Source of the DNA: Diphasiastrum complanatum
Lineage: Eukaryota > Streptophyta > Lycopodiopsida > Lycopodiales > Lycopodiaceae
Assembly (NCBI GenBank): GCA_029204225.1
Contig: CM055110.1
Span: 15,646,637-15,710,636 of the forward strand
DNA length: 64,000 bases
Direction of reading: 5' to 3'
Position 1 is the stretch's first letter. Each line of letters begins with the position of its first letter. The translations under genes and the position numbers were made by a program. Shown piece by piece: positions 1 to 9,428 of this stretch. The notes beneath the pieces are model-generated. The model saw only the letters and a program-made list of their open reading frames with translations, had not been told where the DNA came from and ran no database searches.

Positions 1-1
1 C

Positions 2-268
2 AATCAACAAGTGGCCCATGTAAACCTAACAGCAACGGAACCAGAAATGCAAGTACCCCCTCAACCTGAGCAGCAATAATGGTATGGACTGGATGAACCA
101 TTTATGGATCCTGTCATAAATGAATATTTTGCGACCTATGCAGCTCAAACTCAGCGTCAAGACGGAAGAAATTACGGCTGCTACGGATGTAGCAAAGGAC
201 ACAGAATTGCGGAATGTCCTTACAAGGGAAGTACATGGGGAAGAAGACCCAACCCACCCCAGTGGTGA
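2..268 (+). pseudogene. Ty3/gypsy gag C-terminal remnant with zinc knuckle
   Basis: Reading frame 2 is coherent from the window edge to a TGA at 266-268, apart from one TAA at 77-79. It encodes a Gln/Pro-rich segment, then a Tyr-rich segment, then a knuckle reading CYGCSKGHRIAEC, i.e. C-X2-C-X3-H-X4-C, one residue shorter than the usual C-X2-C-X4-H-X4-C. In gag such knuckles bind genomic RNA in the virus-like particle. The gypsy gag remnant at 33.5-34.6 kb and the one at 24.2 kb have the same short spacing, so all three probably belong to one lineage. No protease or RT follows, so this is a deleted copy. A Gln/Gly-rich ORF (214-450) in another frame overlaps the end and may be a frameshifted continuation or chance. 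Confidence 0.6.
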
Positions 269-471
269 TTCCACCGCCACCTGTTTCTGATGCTGCACAA
301 GCAAGCAAGAGCCAGGGTCAAGGCCAACAAGCAGCATGGGGGTTAAGTCAAGATCAAGGATCCGAAGGCCAAGACCAAGGACCAGCTAATACGGGTGCTG
401 ACACGCAAGACCAAGGCCAAGACGCAGGTCCTCCGACAAATTGTAAATAAATAATATTGGCCAATAAAATG

Positions 472-1211
472 TGTTGCGAGGTCATGGCATCCTGCGAGTA
501 TAAGCCCATGGCCCAATGAGCACGCAAGTTAAGTTGTAAATAAAATAATAGACTTGGGCCCTTTGTAATTAAAACAAAACTTGAGGCCCAAAGTCAATTT
601 TAAACTTAGAATTTACTTTTAAGAGTTGGGTCCAATTTTGGACTCACGTGAATCTTGTGATTTTCAATGTACTTTTTGTGGACCCTTGGATCAAGTTGGG
701 TCCAAGATGAATGGATAGGATCAATCTAAATATTAGCCAATAGGATTTTGGGGCAAGGGCCTTCCCCATTTTATAAAAAGGCACCATTTGTACTCTATTT
801 CCATGCTTAATGAGAAAGAGAAAACTTTACCACTTTTGGGAGAGAAGCATCCTCATTTGCTATTCACTACTTGCTAATGCTTTTGATTGTGTTTTCTATT
901 GCTATCTACTTTCATGTTATTGGTTGTCTTAGTTAATGTTTCTCCATTAGCAAGCATAAGGAGCATTTGAGCTAACCTCCACCCTCACTCTCTATCTCTC
1001 TCTTTCTCTCTTCTCTCCTCTCAATCTCTTCTAATCTTCCCTTTTCATTCACCTACAATCATGATGAAGGTAGTTTAGAGGAGTAGAGTTAGCGGAAGTA
1101 GTGTTAGTGGTGGTAGAGTTAGATGAAAAGTAGGGAACTAACTAAAAGTAGCATCTATGCATAGTTAGGTGCCTATCCAGTGAACTAACCCTTGTTGACA
1201 GGCGGAAGGGC
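472..1211 (+). mobile_element. probable LTR or 3' region of a gypsy element
   Basis: This non-coding stretch follows the gag remnant. It has a TATA-like TTTATAAAAAGG at about 770-781, a CT-rich tract at about 986-1024, and AT-rich sequence typical of U3-R-U5. It begins near TGTTGCGAGG and is cut by element A at 1217. The partner LTR is not in the window, so the boundaries are tentative and the call rests on composition and position next to a gag fragment. Confidence 0.35.
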
Positions 1212-1216
1212 TACTA

Positions 1217-1867
1217 TGTGAAAGATTTCAGATCCTTAAGATCCAATTTACTTGAATGATCTTTGGTTAGAAAGAGAAATACACTAGCAATTTCACCAAT
1301 GTAGAAAAAATCAGCATCTACACACAATTTGAGATGCAAACACTAATAGAACTTGATCAAACTTGAATGAAATGATTAAGTACTATTGTTGTCCGTACAA
1401 AACCAGCAAGCTACTATATTTCACACGTGTGGATCCAAAAATAACAAATATAGATCATTCTACACATTGAATTACAAGCAATCACCAAGATAGTGCACCA
1501 ATGGATAGTAGAACCCAAGAGAACCTTGTATAAGCATGAAATGAGATAGAGAAGAGAAAAGATGACTCTCTCCATGAGTTACATCCTTTTATAACAGGTC
1601 CAAACCCTATTTGGCCACTTGGCTTTCGCACCAAAATGCTAACCCTACCAATTTTGGGTCTAGATTCAATGTACCCAACTTATTCAAATTGAATCTACTC
1701 AAACTCGCATTCTATCTTTCCCACACTTTCAAAAAGTGTTTATTCAAATGAAATTTAGACTAATGAACTTTGAAAAGTCAACCTCTAAGTCTAAAACAAG
1801 TTTTGGCCTCAATATGCCAAATATGAAAATATTGCAAAATGTGATGAAACTAGTTGAATCTTTCACA
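1217..1867 (-). repeat. 3' LTR of element A
   Basis: This 651-bp LTR pairs with 12707-13356. On the minus strand it runs TGTGAAAGATTC to GAAATCTTTCACA. A TATA-like TATAAAAGG lies on the minus strand at about 1585-1593. The palindrome CACACGTGTG is at 1422-1431, about 160 bases downstream of the TATA in the sense direction. Related LTRs occur at 48328-48603 (truncated) and 61037-61676, both on the plus strand. Confidence 0.93.
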
Positions 1868-2415
1868 CTCCCTCTTCAACTAGTTTTAGCATAGACTTTG
1901 ATAATACTCCAAGTGAAGTCCTATGCTTCATGAACAAGTCTTTTCCCAATGCTTTGGTGAAGATATCAGCTACACATTCCCTTGAAGACACATGTTGAAG
2001 CTCCACCTCCTTTGCAATGACTCGCTCCCTCACAAAATGATATTGTATCTCAATATGCTTGCTCCTAGCATGAAAGATAGGATTGGATGCCATTCTTTGG
2101 GCTGATTGATTGTCACAAAAGATGATTGGGCTCTCTGAAAAATCCAGCAAGTGAAGATCCTTGATCATCCTTTTTGCAATGTGTAAGAGCTTTGTACTCG
2201 GCCTCACTAGATGACAATGAGATAGTGGCTTGTTTCTTTGACATCCATGATATAGCTCCATCACCTATGAAAATACAATAAGAACTGATGGATTTCCTAT
2301 CCATTACATCTCCAGCATAGTCCGAATCTAAAAATCCAAAAAGATTAGGTGATGAACCCTCATACAATATGCCAAAATCTCGAGTTCCAATGATGTACCT
2401 CAAAAACTCGCTTTC
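1863..2415 (-). pseudogene. copia RNase H domain of element A, frameshifted
   Basis: Two overlapping minus-strand frames together cover a copia RNase H. The upstream frame has GFLDSDYAGD, SSYCIFIGDG and SLSSSEAEYKAL; the downstream frame has FCDNQSAQ, HARSKHIEI and CVADIFTKAL. RNase H degrades the RNA strand of RNA-DNA hybrids during reverse transcription. A frameshift near 2190 separates the two halves, and an extra T near 2408 breaks the frame from HWKLGKRV into the domain. Homology to pol resumes abruptly at about 2415, immediately beside the cassette ORF. The stop overlaps the last bases of the adjoining LTR. Confidence 0.88.
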
Positions 2416-3192
2416 CTAGCTTCCAATGCTCCTAGCATAGTTTTTGCCAATAGAACTTTGATCCATCATAAGAATGATCTTCTTCCTAAGAATAGATCTC
2501 CTTTCAATGATCATGTAATGCTCAAAATAGAAACAACCATAATTGATATAGAGAATAGTGTCCACTTGGGATGCTTCACTATTTCTTACATCAATTTTAC
2601 ATGTAAAAATGTGACTAGAACATGAAGAATCAAATATAATGTAAATGAAATGATTCCACCATGCTTCCAACTCTGAACTCTCTAGAAAAATACAACAAAC
2701 AAACAATAAATGTGAGTGATCAACTTTTGCTTGCATGTCTTCTCCTCCTTTGTCCTTTGTTGCCTTGTATCCACCATGATACTCCATGAATGAGCCTCCA
2801 TCTTCATCTTGCCACAAGAAACCATCAAACCTTGGAAATCCATGAGTAGGTGAGTACATTAATGATGCAAATCCAGCACCACATGACTCCATAAACCAAG
2901 TAGTTTGCACTAGTCCATCTTCAAGATCTACTTGACACAAGAAAATGACCATGAATTCACCAAAAATTGACAATCTCCAAGTATTGGCACCAAGTAGCTC
3001 AACACTTGAGAACTTAGCCATGGATGAGTGACATAATGAACCTCCAATAGCTTCATTTCCATCAGCAAAATCAGCCAAGAATGCTAGTACAAATCCAACA
3101 TCAAAACAATGCTCACCAATGTAGCTAGTTTTACCATATCTTGACAATTTGCACACATCCACATGAAATTGCTCAAACATGAGATAGAACAA
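2416..3192 (-). CDS. unknown ORF in the RT-replacing cassette of element A
   Basis: A 258-codon ORF with no recognisable retroviral motif occupies the place of the reverse transcriptase in element A. Readable segments include VLAFLADFADGNEAIGG, LWQDEDGGSFMEY and HSHLLFVCCIF, and it is rich in Cys, Phe and Ser. Element E at 60.5-60.9 kb has a clear homologue of about 130 residues in an open frame, but lacks a segment of roughly 68 residues present here. Many amino-acid differences separate the two copies, so protein-level constraint is uncertain and the ORF may be incidental. The full cassette also includes 3193-3301 and, beyond element B, about 9434-9637. Function unknown; it may be captured host sequence or a lineage-specific insert. 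Confidence 0.45.
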   Translation of the reverse strand: MFYLMFEQFHVDVCKLSRYGKTSYIGEHCFDVGFVLAFLADFADGNEAIGGSLCHSSMAKFSSVELLGANTWRLSIFGEFMVIFLCQVDLEDGLVQTTWFMESCGAGFASLMYSPTHGFPRFDGFLWQDEDGGSFMEYHGGYKATKDKGGEDMQAKVDHSHLLFVCCIFLESSELEAWWNHFIYIIFDSSCSSHIFTCKIDVRNSEASQVDTILYINYGCFYFEHYMIIERRSILRKKIILMMDQSSIGKNYARSIGS

Positions 3193-3301
3193 GTAAAGTA
3201 AACTTGAACAACACTTCCTTGCTACTCCTTTGACCTTACTTGAGTCTTAAATATGCTGCAAAAACAGATCCATAACACCTTTGCCAATTACCTCTCCTTT
3301 G

Positions 3302-3983
3302 TGTAAAAATTACAGCAAATAAGGATCCTAAAACACTTGAAATGATGAGGGAAACAATAGATTATGATTTTATAAGATTAGCACAAGTTGAACCATCAAA
3401 ATCCATCAAAAATCTATGCTTGAACCTCACTAAATGGCCCAAATCCTTGAAGAAGGCTTCACACGTGTGAAAGTACGGCCTCCCACAATCTGAGTACTGT
3501 ACACCAGACCTACATTCAATCCTATAATCATTAGTAATCACAAGTACTCAAACAATTATGAACATAGAGAGCAATTGCACCATTATGAGAGAAAAAACAT
3601 GAAATTGCTTGATTGATTTTGGTGAGATATCATCACCTATATATACATGATCCATCACGATTTTGGGCAGGTATGAGTAGCCCTAAACCTATCCCTAATG
3701 CTAATTTTGGTGGATCTTTCATCCCTACCAAGTTAGGGCTGGAATCTTGGAGATCCCTCAACAATGCAAAAATTACCAAAAATAGCTCCTATTTTTTCTC
3801 CCTTGTATCTAAGCATAATTTGGACTCATTCCAAAGGTTCTAACACTTAGGTCTACTTGAGAGCATCCTTATGAATGGAATCCTATGCTATTTGGCACGT
3901 GTGACAAGCCACATCATGACCATCTAACTATTTACAAGTCATATGACCAAAACTAGTCAAGCTAGAATTGTGAATTTTTAACA
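3302..3983 (-). repeat. 3' LTR of element B
   Basis: 682 bp; on the minus strand it starts TGTTAAAAATTCAC and ends CTGTAATTTTTACA. It contains CACACGTGTG at 3460-3469 and a TATA-like GTATATATAG on the minus strand near 3638-3647. The purine tract is the complement of 3984-3994. A 76-codon plus-strand ORF is identical in both LTR copies but has no sign of being a gene. Confidence 0.95.
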
Positions 3984-3997
3984 CTCCTCCTCACTAT

Positions 3998-4542
3998 CTA
4001 GCTTGGTTCAATCATTGCTTTACTAATCACTCCAAGTGATGATCTGAACTTCATAAAAGGTGTCTTTTGAAGTGGTTTAGTAAGTAGATCAGCTACACAT
4101 TCATTTCTTGGAACATGCTCCAAAGCAATCTCCTTGGCTTGCACCATTTCTCTCACAAAGTGATGGCATATCTCAATGTGCTTAGATCTTGCATGGAAGA
4201 TTGGGTTAGATGCAAGGTGTTGGGCTGATATATTGTCATTGTAGATGATTGGTGCCTCCTCTGAATCCATGATCTTTAGCTCCACCAATAATCTCTTGAT
4301 CCAAAGTACCTCCTTTGTAGTGATTGTCAAAGCTTTGTACTCGGCCTCGGTTGAAGATAGAGATATAGTTTCTTGCTTTTTTGAAAGCCATGAAACCACA
4401 CCTTCTCCTATGAAAGTTGAATAGGCACTTGTTTATTTCCTATCTCTCTTGTCCCCTACAAAATTTGAATCACTAAATCCATGAAGGTTAATCACATCTT
4501 CTCTATATAGAATCCCAAAATCCAATGTACCCGAGATGTATC
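3998..4542 (-). pseudogene. RNase H domain of element B, broken
   Basis: The minus-strand frame from 4399 to 3998 encodes the C-terminal copia RNase H, with SLSSTEAEYKAL, IIYNDNISAQ, HARSKHIEI and CVADLLTKPL, and ends just inside the PPT. The segment between 4400 and 4542 is recognisable (DSNFVGDKRDRK-like) but contains a TAG near 4435 and is out of frame with the preceding RT ORF. The domain is therefore cut off from the polyprotein. Confidence 0.88.
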
Positions 4543-6279
4543 TTAGAATCCTCTTAGCCTTTTCCAATGGATATTCAATGGCTTTTGCATGGATTGGCTC
4601 AACCTACATATACTAAAGCTAAGATCTGGTCTAGTTATAGTGATCCACATTAAGGAGCCTATAAGTTGCCTAAACAAAGTGATGTCCATGAAGGATCTTT
4701 CATCATCTTCATTTGGCACTTTTACATCTTGCTCCATTGGTGTGTCAACACTTTTGCATACTTCCATCTTAAACTTTCTCAAAAGACTTTGAGCATAGTT
4801 TACTTGACTTATAAAGATAAAATTAGACCCTCTAAGTACTTCTATGCCTAAGATGAAGTGAAGACACCCTAGATCTACCATCTTGAACTCTAAGGATAGA
4901 TCTATCTTGATTTTTTCAATACCATCAACACTATTTCCACTAATGATGATGTCATCTACATAAATGAGTAAAAGTACAATACCAACATCATCAAACTTAA
5001 TGTAAAGAGTGGGATCATATTCACTTTGAACAAAAGAAAGTGAAATAAGATAGCAATGTAGTCTTGAATTCCAAGATCTCGAGGCTTGCTTCAAGCCATA
5101 GATGCTTCTTTGGAGATGGCATACTTTGTTCTCCATAACATGCTTGATGAACCCTTGTGGCTGCTCCATATAGATATCCTCTTCCAAAAAACCATTCAAG
5201 AAAGCATTAGAGACATCCATTTGACATAGAATCCATCCAAAATGTGATGCAAGTGCAATGATTAGCCTTATTGTGACCATCTTGGCCACAGGTGCAAAAG
5301 TTTCCTCATAGTCTATCCCTCTCTCTTGAGCATAACCTTTTGCAACTAATCTTGCTTTATGTTTGTTAACACTCCCATTTGCATTCAACTTAAGCTTGAA
5401 GACCCACTTGCATCCTATTACATTCCTTTGAGGTCTCTCAACAAGCAACCAAGTTTCATTCTCAATCAAGGCATCATACTCATCCAACATAGCTTTATAC
5501 CATTCTTTGGAGTTCAATGCATCTTCAACATTAGATGGTTCTTCAAAACTAGATAAAGCATAAGAAGTGGATGAGATACCCTCAACTTTCTGTCCTTTGC
5601 CTTGATATGTGAGCCTTGATGGCTCCACTTTTGCCCTTGAAGATCTCCTTGGTGTGATAGGTGGGTTTGGTGCTTGCTCCTCCATGAGATCCTCCTCAAA
5701 ACCAAGATCTTGCTCCTCGGCCATCTTCTTCTTGATTGTTGGAGCACTTGAGCCTTCTTCAAGCATATGCATATGATGTTCATCAAAGATGACATCCCTT
5801 GAAACAACAAATTTGTTTAAGGATGGGAGATAGACTTTGTAGCCCTTGCTTGAGCTTGCATATCCAAGCATGATCCCTCTTGTGGAAGATGGATCCTCCT
5901 TGGTTCTTGTTTCCAATGGCACATGTACATAACATATACACCCAAAAACTTTCAAGTGATTAAGATTGGGTTTCTTTCCATACAACATCTCATAAGGAGT
6001 TTTGTCTTCAATTGCTTTGCAAGACACCCTATTCATCAAGTAGTTTGCACATACAAGAGACTCACCCCAAAAGGATTTGGGCAAACAAGCATCTAATCTT
6101 AAAGCCTTAGAACATTCACATAATGTTCTATTCCTTATTTCAGCAACTCCATTTTGTTGAGGAGTGTAAGGACAAGAAGTCTCTTTCTTGATCCCTTCCT
6201 CCTCACAAAAGGCCTTGAACTCATTGGAGATGAATTCTCCACCATTGTCACTTATAAGAATCTTGATGCTTTTCCACAA
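4543..6279 (-). pseudogene. copia integrase C-terminal half plus reverse transcriptase (element B)
   Basis: A 578-codon frame starts inside the integrase core: SDNGGEF carries the second catalytic Asp and PQQNGVAE the catalytic Glu. It continues through the integrase C-terminal region (FGCICYVHV), an acidic and Ser-rich linker, and a copia RT with WVFKLKLNANG, ARLVAKGYAQ, DVSNAFLNGF, YGLKQ and the active-site motif YVDDIIISGN. It stops at LRGF, where an intact element continues into RNase H, so a frameshift lies near 4545. Its start overlaps the preceding ORF by 32 bases and marks another frameshift; the first Met is not a true start. Confidence 0.9.
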
Positions 6280-7935
6280 ACACCTTGAACTTTACAAAAG
6301 TATCAAATACTTGAGACTTGAAGGAAAGTAAGAACACCCAACAATATCTTGAGTAGTCATCAATGAAGGTTAAAAACATGGATGAACCTCCATTAGATTT
6401 GGTGCTAGCAATGTGCACATCCGAGTGTATGAGTTCAAGAGGATGAGATGACTTTGTGATGGAGTTAGGAAACACCTTCTTATGTGCCTTGGATAAGGCA
6501 CAAGCTTCACAAACCTTGTCTTCCTTCCCAATAGACCTTGGTAGGCCTAAAGCATACTCCTCCTTGATCATAGCCTCCATGGAACCCGAGTTGACATGTC
6601 CAAGTCTTTTGTGCCATAAAGTAAAAGTAGATATCTTGCTCTTCTCGGCCAACATGACAACATTAGTATCCACAAATGCATCCAACTTATAAAGTTTGCC
6701 AAGTCTAGTGCCCTTAGCCACTATCTTACCCTTCTTCTTGATGAAACATTCATTTGAAGCAAAGTCAACATTGAAACCATTGTCTACCATTTGGCCAACA
6801 CTTAGTAGATTCTTTGTTATTGTAGGAATGTACAAAACACCTTCTATGTTGATCTTTTTGGAAGATTCTAGGCAAAGGGGAATTCTACCAACTCCTTCAA
6901 TCTTACAAGCTTCATCATTTGCTGTATAGATAGACTTTATAGGTCGATCATAAGATAAGAGAGAAGAGAAAAACTCCCTTTTACTAGTCATGTGTGAACT
7001 AGCACCCGAGTCAATCCACCAAGGATCTTCTCCTTTGAAGCTTGTTGAAGAAAATATGGACATCATGAGAGAGTCCTCATGTGAACTCTCCTCCTCCTCC
7101 TCTTTGCTCATGTTGGCTTGGCTTTGATCTTGCTTCCTCTTGAAGCATTCCGAGGCATAATGCCCCATCTTGCTACAATAGTAGCACTTCACCTTCTTGA
7201 CTTTGGTGGTTGATGGAGATGCCTTTGAGGGTCCTTCTTGATCCTCAAGCTTTGTAGACTTCTTGAATGTTGATACTTTGCCTTTGGACTTGCCTTTGCC
7301 TTTGGTGAAGAGAGCTTGGTCATCTCCACCTTGGATGGAAAGCCTATCCATCCTCTCTTGCATTTGGCTCCTTCTTGATTCCTCGGCCATGAGTGTGCCT
7401 TGGAGTTCTTCAAGTATGAGTAGCTTACCCATAATTGCATATCCCTGAACCAAATTGTCAAATTCAAAGCTTAGTCCATTCAATATGAGTTGAACAAGCT
7501 CTTCATCCCTGATAGGATCACCTATAAAGGCTAGCTCTTTGTTCAATTCCTTTACTCTTAGGACAAAAGTATGTGCACTCTCTCCTTTCTTTTGATAGCT
7601 TCTATAGATTTGATTCTTCAAAGCTAACATTATAGTTTGGTTCTTGGATTCATAGACCTTTTGCAAAGTCTCCCAAGCATCTTGAGCTAAAGTGCAATCT
7701 CCTACCTCTCTTAAGAGTTCATTTGCAACATTCATTTTTATGCAATGTAGTGCAACATTGCACCTCTTGATGTATTTGGCTTTTTCTTGAGGATGAATAG
7801 GTTCACCCTCCTTACCATTTACAATTTCCATCAGATCTTGCTCATGATAGATTCCATTCTAACTTTCCATATGGAATAGATAGTTTTGTTGAGCCTTTCA
7901 TTAGTATCCAAAAGATATGCATTTATAGATGCCAT
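6248..7935 (-). pseudogene. gag, protease and N-terminal integrase of element B
   Basis: The 527-codon frame (6248-7831) contains copia gag (UBN2-type), a Lys-rich basic patch, a C-X2-C-X4-H-X4-C knuckle (residues 216-229, CYYCSKMGHYASEC) and a retropepsin site WIDSGAS (Asp 274). The integrase zinc-binding region (LWHKRLGH to CEAC) follows, with the first catalytic Asp in HSDVH. It ends at a frameshift near 6270. Upstream, the true gag start is probably the ATG complementary to 7933-7935, which opens MASINAYLLDTNERL and reaches YSIWKVRMES before a frameshift near 7840. Confidence 0.9.
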
Positions 7936-8733
7936 CTAGTCTCCTAATCAAGGACTTGACACAAATGAAGGTTACTTCTATTGATTTGATTGAAGGTCTA
8001 TCTTATCCCACTTCTTAGGGACCTGAAAAGATCAGTAATAGACTTCCTATAAAGATCTAAGAATTATCTCTAACAAAATCAAATCATAGAATACTAGAAA
8101 CAATGCACTTGCTTGATTGAAGTAGACAATACTAGTAGAATTGCCCCTCTTTCTATAAAGAACATTAAAGCTTCCAAATGATCTGATCAAGAGTGAATTT
8201 CAGCAACCTAATATACATCCAAAATCACTTGTGAAGGAGCTAAATGGAACTTAATGAGGATGCAACACAATCTACTATCCAATCACAAGCAAAAAATGAT
8301 CAAAATTGATGAAAAATTGATCTAATTTGGTGCATAAGTCAAGCAATGGTTGGACTGAACCTAAATCACTTTAGGAGGTGCCTACTACACCTTAGAACAG
8401 CCTTGAAGAGTCCCCAAAACTCTGATCTTCCCTCTCCTTGAATGCTAGAAAGCCTCCTCTATGAAATCACCTCCAAAACTCGCTTAGAAATCAATGCTTG
8501 GAGCAAGCAAAACTTGCTATCTTGGTAATGTGAGTTGAATTCAACTTTGCCTCTAGTTTTAGACACCTAAACACCTGCAAATGAAGTCACACAACACCAA
8601 TCTCCAATGTATTTGACTCACTTTGAGTTCTAGAATCAATACTAGATGCTAAGATCCAATCTACACAAGATTTAGATCAAAAATTGTGATCAAATTGAAT
8701 GAAAACCAAGGATTTAGCTCATTTCAACCTTTA
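7936..8733 (-). other. untranslated leader of element B
   Basis: About 800 bases lie between the primer-binding site and the probable gag start. No coding frame or repeat is visible; it presumably carries packaging signals. Confidence 0.6.
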
Positions 8734-8746
8734 GGCTCTGATACCA
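8734..8746 (-). promoter_or_regulatory. primer-binding site of element B (tRNA-iMet type)
   Basis: The minus strand reads TGGTATCAGAGCC directly after the 5' LTR end ...TTTTTACA. This matches the 3' end of initiator tRNA-Met, the usual primer of plant copia elements. Confidence 0.95.
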
Positions 8747-9428
8747 TGTAAAAATTACAGAAAATAAGGATCCTAAAACACTTTAACTGATGAGGGAAAC
8801 AATAGATTATGATTTCATAAGATTAGCACAAGTTGAACCATCAAAATCCATCAAAAATCTATGCTTGAACCTCACTAAATGGCCCAAATCCTTGAAGAAG
8901 GCTTCACACGTGTGAAAGTACGGCCTCCCACAGTCTGAGTATTGTACACCAGACCTACATTCAATCCTATAATCACTAGTAATCACAAGTACTCAAACAA
9001 TTATGAACATAGAGAGCAATTGCACCATTATGAGAGAAAAAACATGAAATTGCTTGATTGATTTTGGTGAGATATCATCACCTATATATACATGATCCAT
9101 CACGATTTTGGGCAGGTATGAGTAGCCCTAAACCTATCCCTAATGCTAATTTTGGTGGATCTTTCATCCCTACCAAGTTAGGGCTGGAATCTTGGAGATC
9201 CCTCAACAATGCAAAAATTACCAAAAATAGCTCCTATTTTTTCTCCCTTGTATCTAAGCATAATTTGGACTCATTCCAAAGGTTCTAACACTTAGGTCTA
9301 CTTGAGAGCATCCTTATGAATGGAATCCTATGCTATTTGGCACGTGTGACAAGCCACATCATGACCATCTAGCTATTTACAAGTCATATGACCAAAACTA
9401 GTCAAGCTAGAATTGTGAATTTTTAATA
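8747..9428 (-). repeat. 5' LTR of element B
   Basis: 682 bp, partner of 3302-3983, with CACACGTGTG at 8905-8914. Its outer end reads TATTAAAA rather than TGTTAAAA on the minus strand, a single change that destroys the canonical TG terminus. The last 18 codons of element A's long frame run into this LTR. Confidence 0.95.

Larger units (their letters stand above)
3302..9428 (-). mobile_element. Ty1/copia LTR retrotransposon B nested in A
   Basis: A 6127-bp minus-strand element with 682-bp LTRs and a 5-bp target duplication CTTTG (3297-3301 and 9429-9433). It interrupts the cassette of element A. The internal order is PBS, leader, gag, protease, integrase, RT, RNase H and a PPT reading GTGAGGAGGAG on the minus strand. 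About nine LTR differences by eye (1.3%) indicate a fairly recent insertion. The coding region nevertheless carries at least three frameshifts and one stop, so this copy cannot make a full polyprotein and probably moved with help from an active relative. Confidence 0.95.

Noticed and set aside
3613-3843. 76-codon ORF present identically at 3613-3843 and 9058-9288
   Set aside because: Both are inside the two LTRs of element B, so identity reflects LTR duplication, not a gene.
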